Below, one piece after another: positions 1-10,882 of a stretch of 27,245 nucleotides of DNA. The stretch is taken from contig NW_003137287.1 in assembly GCF_000003605.2 (NCBI RefSeq), positions 1-27,245 on the forward strand, read 5' to 3'. A program made the position numbers and the translations under genes. The notes under the pieces are model-generated. The model made no database searches and was not told the origin of the DNA. It saw nothing but the letters and a program-made list of their open reading frames with translations. Numbering within the stretch: position 1 is the stretch's first letter; every line of letters starts with the position of its first letter. This DNA is from Saccoglossus kowalevskii. Taxonomy: Eukaryota > Hemichordata > Enteropneusta > Harrimaniidae.

Positions 1-560
1 CTTTGACAATAAGTTGATGAGACAAACATGGTGTCTCTTTGACAATAGCTTATGAAAACAAAACATGTTGTCTCTTTGACAATAGCTTATGAAACAAAAC
101 ATGGTGCTGGCTGATAGTTGATGAGACAAAACATGGTGTCTCTTTGACAATAGCTGATGAGACAAAACATGGTGTCTCTTTGACAATAGTTGATGAGACA
201 AAACATGGTGTCTCTTTGACAGTAGTTGATTAGACAAAACATGGTGTCTCTTTGACATTAGTTGATGAGACAAAACATGGTGTCTCTTTGACAATAGTTG
301 ATGTGACAAAACATGGTGTCTCTTTGACAGTATTTGATGAGACAAAACATGATGACACTTTGACAATAGTTGATGAGACAAAACATGGTGTCTCTTTGAC
401 AGTATTTAAGAGACAAAAACATGGTGTCTCTTTGACAATAATTGATGAAAACAAAACATGGTGTCTCTTTGACCAATAGTTGATGAAACAAACATGGTGA
501 CTCTTTGACAATAGTTGATGAAGAACAAAAACAATGGTGTCTCTTTGACAGTAGTTGATT
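1..560. repeat. Indel-rich left segment of the array
   Basis: The same 36-bp unit continues but with far more length changes than elsewhere. Examples are GACAAACATGG (one A missing) near 23, TATGAAAACAAAAC (one A extra) near 52, a scrambled CATGGTGCTGGCTGATAG near 102-118, TATTTAAGAGACAAAAAC near 402-420, GACCAATAG near 471, and GATGAAGAACAAAAACAATGG near 517-537. Many changes sit in A runs. Either these are older, less homogenised units near the left array edge, or they are residual long-read consensus errors near a contig end. The sequence does not decide between the two. Confidence 0.85.
48..332 (+). repeat. Boundary cassette 1 (indel-affected copy)
   Basis: GCTTATGA units start at 48 and 85 (37 bp apart because of an extra A). 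A GCTGATGAG unit lies near 150, GATTAG has its TAG at 231-233, then comes an ATTA-linker unit and a GATGTG unit from 297. The order matches the later complete copies, so this is a homologous but damaged copy. Confidence 0.75.
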
Positions 561-661
561 AGACAAAACATGGTGTCTCTTTGACATTAGTTGATGAGAC
601 AAAACATGGTGTCTCTTTGACAATAGTTGATGTGACAAAACATGGTGTCTCTTTGACAGTA
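554..661 (+). repeat. Boundary cassette 2 (right half only)
   Basis: A GATTAG unit (TAG at 560-562) is followed by the ATTA-linker unit and the GATGTG unit at 626. No GCTTATGAAAC doublet precedes it. The left side is the indel-rich segment, so the doublet was either lost or never present. Confidence 0.8.
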
Positions 662-1668
662 GTTGATGAGACAAAACATGGTGTCTCTTTGACAATAGTT
701 GATGAGACAAAACATGGTGTCTCTTTGACAATAGTTGATGAGACAAAACATGGTGTCTCTTTGACAGTAGTTGATGAGACAAAACATGGTGTCTCTTTGA
801 CAGTAGTTGATGAGACAAAACATGGTGTCTCTTTGACAGTAGTTGATGAGACAAAACATGGTGTCTCTTTGACAGTAGTTGATGAGACAAAACATGGTGT
901 CTCTTTGACAATAGTTGATGAGACAAAACATGGTGTCTCTTTGACAATAGTTGATGAGACAAAACATGGTGTCTCTTTGACAGTAGTTGAGGAGACAAAA
1001 CATGGTGTCTCTTTGACAATAGTTGATGAGACAAAACATGGTGTCTCTTTGACAGTAGTTGATGAGACAAAACATGGTGTCTCTTTGACAGTAGTTGAGG
1101 AGACAAAACATGGTGTCTCTTTTACAATAGTTGATGAGACAAAACATGGTGTCTCTTTGACAATAGTTGATGAGACAAAACATGGTGTCTCTTTGACAGT
1201 AGTTGATGAGACAAAACATGGTGTCTCTTTGACAGTAGTTGATGAGACAAAACATGGTGTCTCTTTGACAGTAGTTGATGAGACAAAACATGGCGTCTCT
1301 TTGACAATAGTTGATGAGACAAAACATGGTGTCTCTTTGACAGTAGTTGATGAGACAAAACATGGTGTCTCTTTGACAGTAGTTGATGAGACAAAACATG
1401 GTGTCTCTTTGACAATAGTTGATGAGACAAAACATGGTGTCTCTTTGACAATTGTTGATGAGACAAAACATGGTGTCTCTTTGACAATAGTTGATGAGAC
1501 AAAACATGGTGTCTCTTTGACAGTAGTTGATGAGACAAAACATGGTGTCTCTTTGACAGTAGTTGATGAGACAAAACATGGTGTCTCTTTGACAGTAGTT
1601 GATGAGACAAAACATGGTGTCTCTTTGACAATAGTTGATGAGACAAAACATGGTGTCTCTTTGACAAT

Positions 1669-1680
1669 ACATGTAGTTGA
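1669..1680 (+). repeat. Unit with unique in-phase 6-bp insertion
   Basis: Where the array normally reads ACAATAGTTGATG, it reads ACAATACATGTAGTTGATG, an added six bases containing ACATGT. It adds two residues (H, V) to the open plus frame without shifting it. I saw this insertion nowhere else in the window. Confidence 0.85.
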
Positions 1681-2503
1681 TGAGACAAAACATGGTGTCT
1701 CTTTGACAGTAGTTGATGAGACAAAACATGGTGTCTCTTTGACAGTAGTTGATGAGACAAAACATGGTGTCTCTTTGACAGTAGTTGATGAGACAAAACA
1801 TGGTGTCTCTTTGACAATAGTTGATGAGACAAAACATGGTGTCTCTTTGACATTAGTTGATGAGACAAAACATGGTGTCTCTTTGACATTAGTTGATGAG
1901 ACAAAACATGGTGTCTCTTTGACAGTAGTTGATGAGACAAAACATGGTGTCTCTTTGACAATAGTTGATGAGACAAAACATGGTGTCTCTTTGACAGTAG
2001 TTGATGAGACAAAACATGGTGTCTCTTTGACAATAGTTAATGAGACAAAACATGGTGTCTCTTTGACAGTAGTTGATGAGACAAAACATGGTGTCTCTTT
2101 GACAATAGTTGATGAGACAAAACATGGTGTCTCTTTGACAATAGTTGATGAGACAAAACATGGTGTCTCTTTGACAATAGTTGATGAGACAAAACATGGT
2201 GCCTCTTTGACAATAGTTGATGAGACAAAACATGGTGTCTCTTTGACAACAGTTGATGAGACAAAACATGGTGTCTCTTTGACAATAGTTGATGAGACAA
2301 AACATGGTGTCTCTTTGACAATAGTTGATGAGACAAAACATGGTGTCTCTTTGACAGTAGTTGATGAGACAACACATGGTGTCTCTTTGACAATAGTTGA
2401 TGAGACAAAACATGGTGTCTCTTTGACAGTAGTTGATGAGACAAAACATGGTGTCTCTTTGACAATAGTTGATGAGACAAAACATGGTGTCTCTTTGACA
2501 ATA

Positions 2504-2717
2504 GCTTATGAAACAAAACATGTTGTCTCTTTGACAATAGCTTATGAAACAAAACATGTTGTCTCTTTGACAATAGTTGATGAGACAAAACATGGTGTCT
2601 CTTTGACAATAGCTTATGAGACAAAACATGGTGTCTCTTTGACAATAGTTGATGAGACAAAACATGGTGTCTCTTTGACAGTAGTTGATTAGACAAAACA
2701 TGGTGTCTTTGACAGTA
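2504..2717 (+). repeat. Boundary cassette 3 (lacks ATTA/GATGTG part)
   Basis: GCTTATGAAAC units lie at 2504 and 2540, each with CATGTTG in place of CATGGTG. A GCTTATGAG unit follows near 2612, then GATTAG with TAG at 2690-2692. The GATTAG unit carries the 2-bp deletion GTGTCTTTGACA. Unlike other copies, it is followed by ordinary AGTA units, so the right half of the cassette has been replaced. Confidence 0.85.
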
Positions 2718-3078
2718 GTTGATGAGACAAAACATGGTGTCTCTTTGACAGTAGTTGATGAGACAAAACATGGTGTCTCTTTGACAATAGTTGATGAGAC
2801 AAAACATGGTGTCTCTTTGACAGTAGTTGATGAGACAAAACATGGTGTCTCTTTGACAATAGTTGATGAGACAAAACATGGTGTCTCTTTAACAGTAGTT
2901 GATGAGACAAAACATGGTGTCTCTTTGACAACAGTTGATGAGACAAAACATGGTGTCTCTTTGACAATAGTTGATGAGACAAAACATGGTGTCTCTTTGA
3001 CAATAGTTGATGAGACAAAACATGGTGTCTCTTTGACAGTAGTTGATGAGACAACACATGTTGTCTCTTTGACAATAG

Positions 3079-3257
3079 CTTATGAAACAAAACATGTTGT
3101 CTCTTTGACAATAGTTGATGAGACAAATTATGGTGTCTCTTTGACAGTAGTTGATTAGACAAAACATGGTGTCTCTTTGACATTAGTTGATGAGACAAAA
3201 CATGGTGTCTCTTTGACAATAGTTGATGTGACAAAACATGGTGTCTCTTTGACAGTA
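3079..3257 (+). repeat. Boundary cassette 4 (single GCTTATGAAAC unit)
   Basis: Only one GCTTATGAAAC unit (3079) is present. The unit before it is GTTGATGAGACAACACATG followed by TTGTC, which looks like a fusion of an ordinary unit with the missing first doublet member. An AAATTATGG unit follows, then GATTAG (TAG 3156-3158, no 2-bp deletion), the ATTA-linker unit and GATGTG at 3222. Confidence 0.82.
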
Positions 3258-3550
3258 GTTGATGAGACAAAACATGGTGTCTCTTTGACAATAGTTGATG
3301 AGACAAAACATGGTGTCTCTTTGACAGTAGTTGAGGAGACAAAACATGGTGTCTCTTTGACAGTAGTTGATGAGACAAAACATGGTGTCTCTTTGACAGT
3401 AGTTGATGAGACAAAACATGGTGTCTCTTTGACAGTAGTTGATGAGACAAAACATGGTGTCTCTTTGACAATAGTTGATGAGACAAAACATGGTGTCTCT
3501 TTGACATAGTTGATGAGACAAAACATGGTGTCTCTTTGACAGTAGTTGAT

Positions 3551-3770
3551 GAGCCAAAACATGGTGTCTCTTTGTCAATAGTTGATGAGACAAATCATGG
3601 TGTCTCTTTGACAATAGTTGATGAGACAAAACATGGTGTCTCTTTGACAATAGTTGATGAGACAAAACATGGTGTCTCTTTGACAATAGTTGATGAGACA
3701 AAACATGGTGCCTCTTTGACAATAGTTGATGAGACAAAACATGGTGTCTCTTTGACAACAGTTGATGAGA
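3551..3770 (+). repeat. GAGCC cassette, copy 1
   Basis: A GAGCCAAAAC unit at 3551 is followed by a TTTGTC unit, an AAATCATGG unit, ordinary AATA units, a GTGCCTC unit (near 3708) and an ACAACAG unit. It lies just after a 1-bp deletion (TTTGACATAGTTG, near 3506). Confidence 0.82.
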
Positions 3771-3868
3771 CAAAACATGGTGTCTCTTTGACAGTAGTTG
3801 ATGAGACAAAACATGGTGTCTCTTTGACAATAGTTGATGAGACAAAACATGGTGTCTCTTTGACAATA

Positions 3869-4154
3869 GCTTATGAAACAAAACATGTTGTCTCTTTGAC
3901 AATAGCTTATGAAACAAAACATGTTGTCTCTTTGACAATAGTTGATGAGACAAAACATGGTGTCTCTTTGACAATAGCTGATGAGACAAAACATGGTGTC
4001 TCTTTGACAATAGTTGATGAGACAAAACATGGTGTCTCTTTGACAGTAGTTGATTAGACAAAACATGGTGTCTTTGACATTAGTTGATGAGACAAAACAT
4101 GGTGTCTCTTTGACAATAGTTGATGTGACAAAACATGGTGTCTCTTTGACAGTA
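3869..4154 (+). repeat. Boundary cassette 5 (complete, deletion form)
   Basis: GCTTATGAAAC doublet at 3869 and 3905, GCTGATGAG unit near 3977, GATTAG with TAG at 4055-4057, 2-bp deletion near 4072, ATTA-linker unit, GATGTG unit at 4119. Confidence 0.88.
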
Positions 4155-4684
4155 GTTGATGAGACAAAACATGGTGTCTCTTTGACAATAGTTGATGAGA
4201 CAAAACATGGTGTCTCTTTGACAGTAGTTGAGGAGACAAAACATGGTGTCTCTTTGACAATAGTTGATGAGACAAACATGGTGTCTCTTTGACAATAGTT
4301 GATGAGACAAAACATGGTGTCTCTTTGACAATAGTTGATGAGACAAAACATGGTGTCTCTTTGACAGTAGTTGATGAGACAAAACATGGTGTCTCTTTGA
4401 CAGTAGTTGAGGAGACAAAACATGGTGTCTCTTTGACAATAGTTGATGAGACAAAACATGGTGTCTCTTTGACAATAGTTGATGAGACAAAAACATGGTG
4501 TCTCTTTGACAATAGTTGATGAGACAAAACATGGTGTCTCTTTGACAGTAGTTGATGAGACAAAACATGGTGTCTCTTTGTCAATAGTTGATGAGACAAA
4601 ACATGGTGTCTCTTTGACAATAGTTGATGAGACAAAACATGGTGTCTCTTTGACAATAGTTGATGAGACAAAACATGGTGTCTC

Positions 4685-4726
4685 TTTTACAGTAGTTGAT
4701 AAGACAAAACATGGTGTCTCTTTTAC
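4685..4726 (+). repeat. TTTTAC doublet with GATAAG
   Basis: Two consecutive units have TCTTTTACAG in place of TCTTTGACAG, with a GATAAG unit between them. The same arrangement recurs at 9613-9654 and 23578-23619. Confidence 0.83.
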
Positions 4727-4827
4727 AGTAGTTGATGAGACAAAACATGGTGTCTCTTTGACAGTAGTTGATGAGACAAAACATGGTGTCTCTTTGACAA
4801 TAGTTGATGAGACAAAACATGGTGTCT

Positions 4828-5261
4828 CTTTAACAGTAGTTGATGAGACAAAACATGGTGTCTCTTTGACAACAGTTGATGAGACAAAACATGGTGTCTC
4901 TTTGACAATAGTTGATGAGACAAAACATGGTGTCTCTTTGACAACAGTTGATGAGACAAAACATGGTGTCTCTTTGACAGTAGTTGATGAGACAAAACAT
5001 GGTGTCTCTTTGACAATAGTTGATGAGACAAAACATGGTGTCTCTTTAACAGTAGTTGATGAGACAAAACATGGTGTCTCTTTGACAACAGTTGATGAGA
5101 CAAAACATGGTCTCTCTTTGACAATAGTTGATGAGACAAAACATGGTGTCTCTTTGACAGTAGTTGATGAGACAAAACATGGTGTCTCTTTGACAATAGT
5201 TGATGAGACAAAACATGGTGTCTCTTTGACAGTAGTTGATGAGACAAAACATGGTGTCTCT
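4828..5261 (+). repeat. TTTAAC pair 216 bp apart (copy in left half)
   Basis: TTTAAC units near 4,830 and 5,046 with ACAACAG units between, matching the start of block C elsewhere. CATGGTCTCTC near 5,108 is private. The run ends at a 2-bp deletion (GTGTCTCTGACAATAG near 5,261). Confidence 0.8.
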
Positions 5262-5408
5262 GACAATAGTTGATGAGACAAAACATGGTGTCTCTTTGAC
5301 AATAGTTGATGAGACAAAACATGGTGTCTCTTTGACAGTAGTTGATGAGACAAAACATGGTGTCTCTTTGACAGTAGTTGATGAGACAAAACATGGTGTC
5401 TCTTTAAC

Positions 5409-5552
5409 AATATTTGATGAGACGAAACATGGTGTCTCTTTGTCAATAGTTGATGAGACAAATCATGGTGTCTCTTTGACAATAGTTGATGAGACAAAAC
5501 ATGGTGTCTCTTTGACAGTAGTTGATGAGACAAAACATGGTGTCTCTTTGAC
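5409..5552 (+). repeat. AATATTT/GACG cassette 1
   Basis: TTTAACAATATTTGATG with GACGAAAC, then TTTGTC and AAATCATGG units. The fourth unit is an ordinary AGTA unit rather than the usual GTTGAGG. Confidence 0.84.
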
Positions 5553-6168
5553 AGTAGTTGATGAGACAAAACATGGTGTCTCTTTGACAGTAGTTGATGA
5601 GACAAAACATGGTGTCTCTTTGACAGTAGTTGATGAGACAAAACATGGTGTCTCTTTGACAGTAGTTGATGAGACAAAACATGGTGTCTCTTTGACAATA
5701 GTTGATGAGACAAAACATGGTGTCTCTTTGACAATAGTTGATGAGACAAAACATGGTGTCTCTTTGACAATAGTTGATGAGACAAAACATGGTGTCTCTT
5801 TGACAGTAGTTGATGAGACAAAACATGGTGTCTCTTTGACAATAGTTGATGAGACAAATCATGGTGTCTCTTTGACAATAGTTGATGAGACAAAACATGG
5901 TGTCTCTTTGACAATAGTTGATGAGACAAAACATGGTGTCTCTTTGACAATAGTTGATGAGACAAAACATGGTGTCTCTTTGACAATAGTTGATGAGACA
6001 AAACATGGTGTCTCTTTGACAACAGTTGATGAGACAAAACATGGTGTCTCTTTGACAATAGTTGATGAGACAAAACATGGTGTCTCTTTGACAATAGTTG
6101 ATGAGACAAAACATGGTGTCTCTTTGACAATAGTTGATGAGACAACACATGGTGTCTCTTTGACAATA

Positions 6169-6400
6169 GCTTATGAAACAAAACATGTTGTCTCTTTGAC
6201 AATAGCTTATGAAACAAAACATGTTGTCTCTTTGACAATAGTTGATGAGACAAAACATGGTGTCTCTTTGACAATAGCTTATGAGACAAAACATGTGTCT
6301 CTTTGACAATAGTGATGAGACAAAACATGGTGTTTCTTTGACAGTAGTTGATGAGACAAAACATGTGTCTTCTTTGACAGTAGTTGATGAGACAAAACAT
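6169..6400 (+). repeat. Boundary cassette 6 (disrupted; no GATTAG)
   Basis: The doublet (6169, 6205) and GCTTATGAG unit (near 6277) are intact. Where GATTAG and its followers should come there is instead a cluster of changes: ACATGTGTC (one G missing, near 6292), AATAGTGATG (one T missing, near 6311), GGTGTTTCTTTG near 6331, and ACATGTGTCTTCTTTG near 6361. The ATTA-linker and GATGTG units are absent. Ordinary AGTA units and then an AATATTT cassette follow. Confidence 0.85.
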
Positions 6401-6450
6401 GGTGTCTCTTTGACAGTAGTTGATGAGACAAAACATGGTGTCTCTTTGAC

Positions 6451-6594
6451 AATATTTGATGAGACGAAACATGGTGTCTCTTTGTCAATAGTTGATGAGA
6501 CAAATCATGGTGTCTCTTTGACAATAGTTGATGAGACAAAACATGGTGTCTCTTTGACAGTAGTTGAGGAGACAAAACATGGTGTCTCTTTGAC
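6451..6594 (+). repeat. AATATTT/GACG cassette 2
   Basis: AATATTT + GACG, TTTGTC, AAATCATGG, then GTTGAGG: the full four-unit order. It lies about 60 bp after the disrupted segment at 6,290-6,390. Confidence 0.85.
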
Positions 6595-6846
6595 AATAGT
6601 TGATGAGACAAAACATGGTGTCTCTTTGACAGTAGTTGATGAGACAAAACATGGTGTCTCTTTGACAGTAGTTGATGAGACAAAACATGGTGTCTCTTTG
6701 ACAATAGTTGATGAGACAAAACATGGTGTCTCTTTGACAGTAGTTGATGAGACAAAACATGGTGTCTCTTTGACAGTAGTTGATGAGACAAAACATGGTG
6801 TCTCTTTGACAGTAGTTGATGAGACAAAACATGGTGTCTCTTTGAC

Positions 6847-6990
6847 AATATTTGATGAGACGAAACATGGTGTCTCTTTGTCAATAGTTGATGAGACAAA
6901 TCATGGTGTCTCTTTGACAATAGTTGATGAGACAAAACATGGTGTCTCTTTGACAGTAGTTGAGGAGACAAAACATGGTGTCTCTTTGAC
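6847..6990 (+). repeat. AATATTT/GACG cassette 3
   Basis: Full four-unit order, only 396 bp (11 units) after the previous copy, the closest pair in the window. A GAGCC unit follows almost at once. Confidence 0.85.
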
Positions 6991-7000
6991 AGTAGTTGAT

Positions 7001-7075
7001 GAGCCAAAACATGGTGTCTCTTTGTCAATAGTTGATGAGACAAATCATGGTGTCTCTTTGACAATAGTTGATGAG
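7001..7075 (+). repeat. GAGCC cassette, copy 2 (short)
   Basis: The GAGCCAAAAC unit at 7001 follows a GTTGAGG unit and is followed by TTTGTC and AAATCATGG units. The GTGCCTC and ACAACAG units found in copies 1, 3 and 4 are missing; plain AATA units continue instead. Confidence 0.82.
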
Positions 7076-8070
7076 ACAAAACATGGTGTCTCTTTGACAA
7101 TAGTTGATGAGACAAAACATGGTGTCTCTTTGACAATAGTTGATGAGACAAAACATGGTGTCTCTTTGACAATAGTTGATGAGACAAAACATGGTGTCTC
7201 TTTGACAATAGTTGATGAGACAAAACATGGTGTCTCTTTGACAATAGTTGATGAGACAAAACATGGTGTCTCTTTGACAGTAGTTGATGAGACAAAACAT
7301 GGTGTCTCTTTGACAGTAGTTGATGAGACAAAACATGGTGTCTCTTTGACAGTAGTTGATGAGACAAAACATGGTGTCTCTTTGACAGTAGTTGATGAGA
7401 CAAAACATGGTGTCTCTTTGACAATAGTTGATGAGACAAAACATGGTGTCTCTTTGACAGTAGTTGATGAGACAAAACATGGTGTCTCTTTGACAGTAGT
7501 TGATGAGACAAAACATGGTGTCTCTTTGACAATAGTTGATGAGACAAAACATGGTGTCTCTTTGACAATAGTTGATGAGACAAAACATGGTGTCTCTTTG
7601 ACAATAGTTGATGAGACAAAACATGGTGTCTCTTTGACAGTAGTTGATGAGACAAAACATGGTGTCTCTTTGACAGTAGTTGATGAGACAAAACATGGTG
7701 TCTCTTTGACAGTAGTTGATGAGACAAAACATGGTGTCTCTTTGACAGTAGTTGAGGAGACAAAACATGGTGTCTCTTTGACAATAGTTGATGAGACAAA
7801 ACATGGTGTCTCTTTGACAGTAGTTGATGAGACAAAACATGGTGTCTCTTTGACAGTAGTTGATGAGACAAAACATGGTGTCTCTTTGACAATAGTTGAT
7901 GAGACAAAACATGGTGTCTCTTTGACAATAGTTGATGAGACAAAACATGGTGTCTCTTTGACAGTAGTTGATGAGACAAAACATGGTGTCTCTTTGACAG
8001 TAGTTGATGAGACAAAACATGGTGTCTCTTTGACAGTAGTTGATGAGACAAAACATGGTGTCTCTTTGAC

Positions 8071-8214
8071 AATATTTGATGAGACGAAACATGGTGTCTC
8101 TTTGTCAATAGTTGATGAGACAAATCATGGTGTCTCTTTGACAATAGTTGATGAGACAAAACATGGTGTCTCTTTGACAGTAGTTGAGGAGACAAAACAT
8201 GATGTCTCTTTGAC
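8071..8214 (+). repeat. AATATTT/GACG cassette 4
   Basis: Full order; the GTTGAGG unit also carries CATGATG, not seen in its long-range twin at 21568. Confidence 0.85.
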
Positions 8215-8548
8215 AGTAGTTGATGAGACAAAACATGGTGTCTCTTTGACAATAGTTGATGAGACAAAACATGGTGTCTCTTTGACAGTAGTTGATGAGA
8301 CAAAACATGGTGTCTCTTTGACAGTAGTTGATGAGACAAAACATGGTGTCTCTTTGACAGTAGTTGATGAGACAAAACATGGTGTCTCTTTGACAGTAGT
8401 TGATGAGACAAAACATGGTGTCTCTTTGACAATAGTTGATGAGACAAAACATGGTGTCTCTTTGACAATAGTTGATGAGACAAAACATGGTGTCTCTTTG
8501 ACAATAGTTGATGAGACAAAACATGGTGTCTCTTTGACAGTAGTTGAT

Positions 8549-8770
8549 GAGCCAAAACATGGTGTCTCTTTGTCAATAGTTGATGAGACAAATCATGGTG
8601 TCTCTTTGACAATAGTTGATGAGACAAAACATGGTGTCTCTTTGACAATAGTTGATGAGACAAAACATGGTGTCTCTTTGACAATAGTTGATGAGACAAA
8701 ACATGGTGCCTCTTTGACAATAGTTGATGAGACAAAACATGGTGTCTCTTTGACAACAGTTGATGAGACA
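8549..8770 (+). repeat. GAGCC cassette, copy 3
   Basis: GAGCC at 8549, then TTTGTC, AAATCATGG, AATA units, GTGCCTC near 8707, ACAACAG near 8755. It forms part of a longer block repeated at 22046. Confidence 0.84.
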
Positions 8771-9078
8771 AAACATGGTGTCTCTTTGACAATAGTTGAT
8801 GAGACAAAACATGGTGTCTCTTTGACAGTAGTTGATGAGACAAAACATGGTGTCTCTTTGACAGTAGTTGATGAGACAAAACATGGTGTCTCTTTGACAA
8901 TAGTTGATGAGACAAAACATGGTGTCTCTTTGACAATAGTTGATGAGACAAAACATGGTGTCTCTTTGACAGTAGTTGATGAGACAAAACATGGTGTCTC
9001 TTTGACAGTAGTTGATGAGACAAAACATGGTGTCTCTTTGACAGTAGTTGATGAGACAAAACATGGTGTCTCTTTAAC

Positions 9079-9222
9079 AATATTTGATGAGACGAAACAT
9101 GGTGTCTCTTTGTCAATAGTTGATGAGACAAATCATGGTGTCTCTTTGACAATAGTTGATGAGACAAAACATGGTGTCTCTTTGACAGTAGTTGAGGAGA
9201 CAAAACATGGTGTCTCTTTGAC
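9079..9222 (+). repeat. AATATTT/GACG cassette 5
   Basis: TTTAAC precedes AATATTT, as at 5409 and 16240, which marks a sub-lineage; GTTGAGG is present. It lies 1,008 bp (28 units) after cassette 4. Confidence 0.85.
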
Positions 9223-9612
9223 AGTAGTTGATGAGACAAAACATGGTGTCTCTTTGACAGTAGTTGATGAGACAAAACATGGTGTCTCTTTGACAGTAGT
9301 TGATGAGACAAAACATGGTGTCTCTTTGACGGTAGTTGATGAGACAAAACATGGTGTCTCTTTGACAATAGTTGATGAGACAAAACATGGTGTCTCTTTG
9401 ACAATAGTTGATGAGACAAAACATGGTGTCTCTTTGACAATAGTTGATGAGACAAAACATGGTGTCTCTTTGACAGTAGTTGATGAGACAAAACATGGTG
9501 TCTCTTTGTCAATAGTTGATGAGACAAAACATGGTGTCTCTTTGACAATAGTTGATGAGACAAAACATGGTGTCTCTTTGACAATAGTTGATGAGACAAA
9601 ACATGGTGTCTC

Positions 9613-9654
9613 TTTTACAGTAGTTGATAAGACAAAACATGGTGTCTCTTTTAC
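9613..9654 (+). repeat. TTTTAC doublet with GATAAG, second copy
   Basis: Same two-unit marker as at 4685, preceded by a TTTGTC unit and AATA units. The downstream TTTAAC/ACAACAG units found after the 4685 copy are missing here. Confidence 0.82.
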
Positions 9655-9874
9655 AGTAGTTGATGAGACAAAACATGGTGTCTCTTTGACAGTAGTTGAT
9701 GAGACAAAACATGGTGTCTCTTTGACAATAGTTGATGAGACAAAACATGGTGTCTCTTTGACAGTAGTTGATGAGACAAAACATGGTGTCTCTTTGACAA
9801 TAGTTGATGAGACAAAACATGGTGTCTCTTTGACAATAGTTGATGAGACAAAACATGGTGTCTCTTTGACAATA

Positions 9875-10162
9875 GCTTATGAAACAAAACATGTTGTCTC
9901 TTTGACAATAGCTTATGAAACAAAACATGTTGTCTCTTTGACAATAGTTGATGAGACAAAACATGGTGTATCTTTGACAATAGCTGATGAGACAAAACAT
10001 GGTGTCTCTTTGACAATAGTTGATGAGACAAAACATGGTGTCTCTTTGACAGTAGTTGATTAGACAAAACATGGTGTCTCTTTGACATTAGTTGATGAGA
10101 CAAAACATGGTGTCTCTTTGACAATAGTTGATGTGACAAAACATGGTGTCTCTTTGACAGTA
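9875..10162 (+). repeat. Boundary cassette 7 (complete, no deletion)
   Basis: GCTTATGAAAC doublet at 9875 and 9911, then a unit with GTGTATC, a GCTGATGAG unit near 9983, GATTAG (TAG 10061-10063), ATTA-linker unit and GATGTG unit at 10127. Full-length GTGTCTCTTTG follows the TAG, so this belongs to the undeleted lineage. Confidence 0.88.
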
Positions 10163-10774
10163 GTTGATGAGACAAAACATGGTGTCTCTTTGACAATAGT
10201 TGATGAGACAAAACATGGTGTCTCTTTGACAATAGTTGATGAGACAAAACATGGTGTCTCTTTGACAGTAGTTGAGGAGACAAAACATGGTGTCTCTTTG
10301 ACAATAGTTGATGAGACAAAACATGGTGTCTCTTTGACAATAGTTGATGAGACAAAACATGGTGTCTCTTTGACAATAGTTGATGAGACAAAACATGGTG
10401 TCTCTTTGACAGTAGTTGATGAGACAAAACATGGTGTCTCTTTGACAGTAGTTGAGGAGACAAAACATGGTGTCTCTTTGACAATAGTTGATGAGACAAA
10501 ACATGGTGTCTCTTTGACAATAGTTGATGAGACAAAACATGGTGTCTCTTTGACAATAGTTGATGAGACAAAACATGGTGTCTCTTTGACAGTAGTTGAT
10601 GAGACAAAACATGGTGTCTCTTTGACAGTAGTTGATGAGACAAAACATGGTGTCTCTTTGACAGTAGTTGATGAGACAAAACATGGCGTCTCTTTGACAG
10701 TAGTTGATGAGACAAAACATGGTGTCTCTTTGACAATAGTTGATGAGACAAAACATGGTGTCTCTTTGACAGTA

Positions 10775-10882
10775 GTTGATTAGACAAAACATGGTGTCTC
10801 TTTGACATTAGTTGATGAGACAAAACATGGTGTCTCTTTGACAATAGTTGATGTGACAAAACATGGTGTCTCTTTGACAGTA
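10775..10882 (+). repeat. Boundary cassette 8 (right half only)
   Basis: GATTAG (TAG 10781-10783), ATTA-linker unit and GATGTG at 10847, without an upstream GCTTATGAAAC doublet. It lies exactly 720 bp (20 units) after the TAG of cassette 7, and the first units after both TAGs agree. This fits a partial duplication of cassette 7. Confidence 0.85.

Larger units (their letters stand above)
8071..8842 (+). repeat. Long block A, left copy
   Basis: About 21 consecutive units have the same unit-type order as 21,568-22,339: AATATTT cassette, AGTA/AATA run, GAGCC cassette, GTGCCTC and ACAACAG. The copies differ by a few point changes, such as CATGATG here versus CATGGTG there, and AATAGTT here versus AATAGAT near 21,930. 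The orders diverge after about 8,840. Confidence 0.8.
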
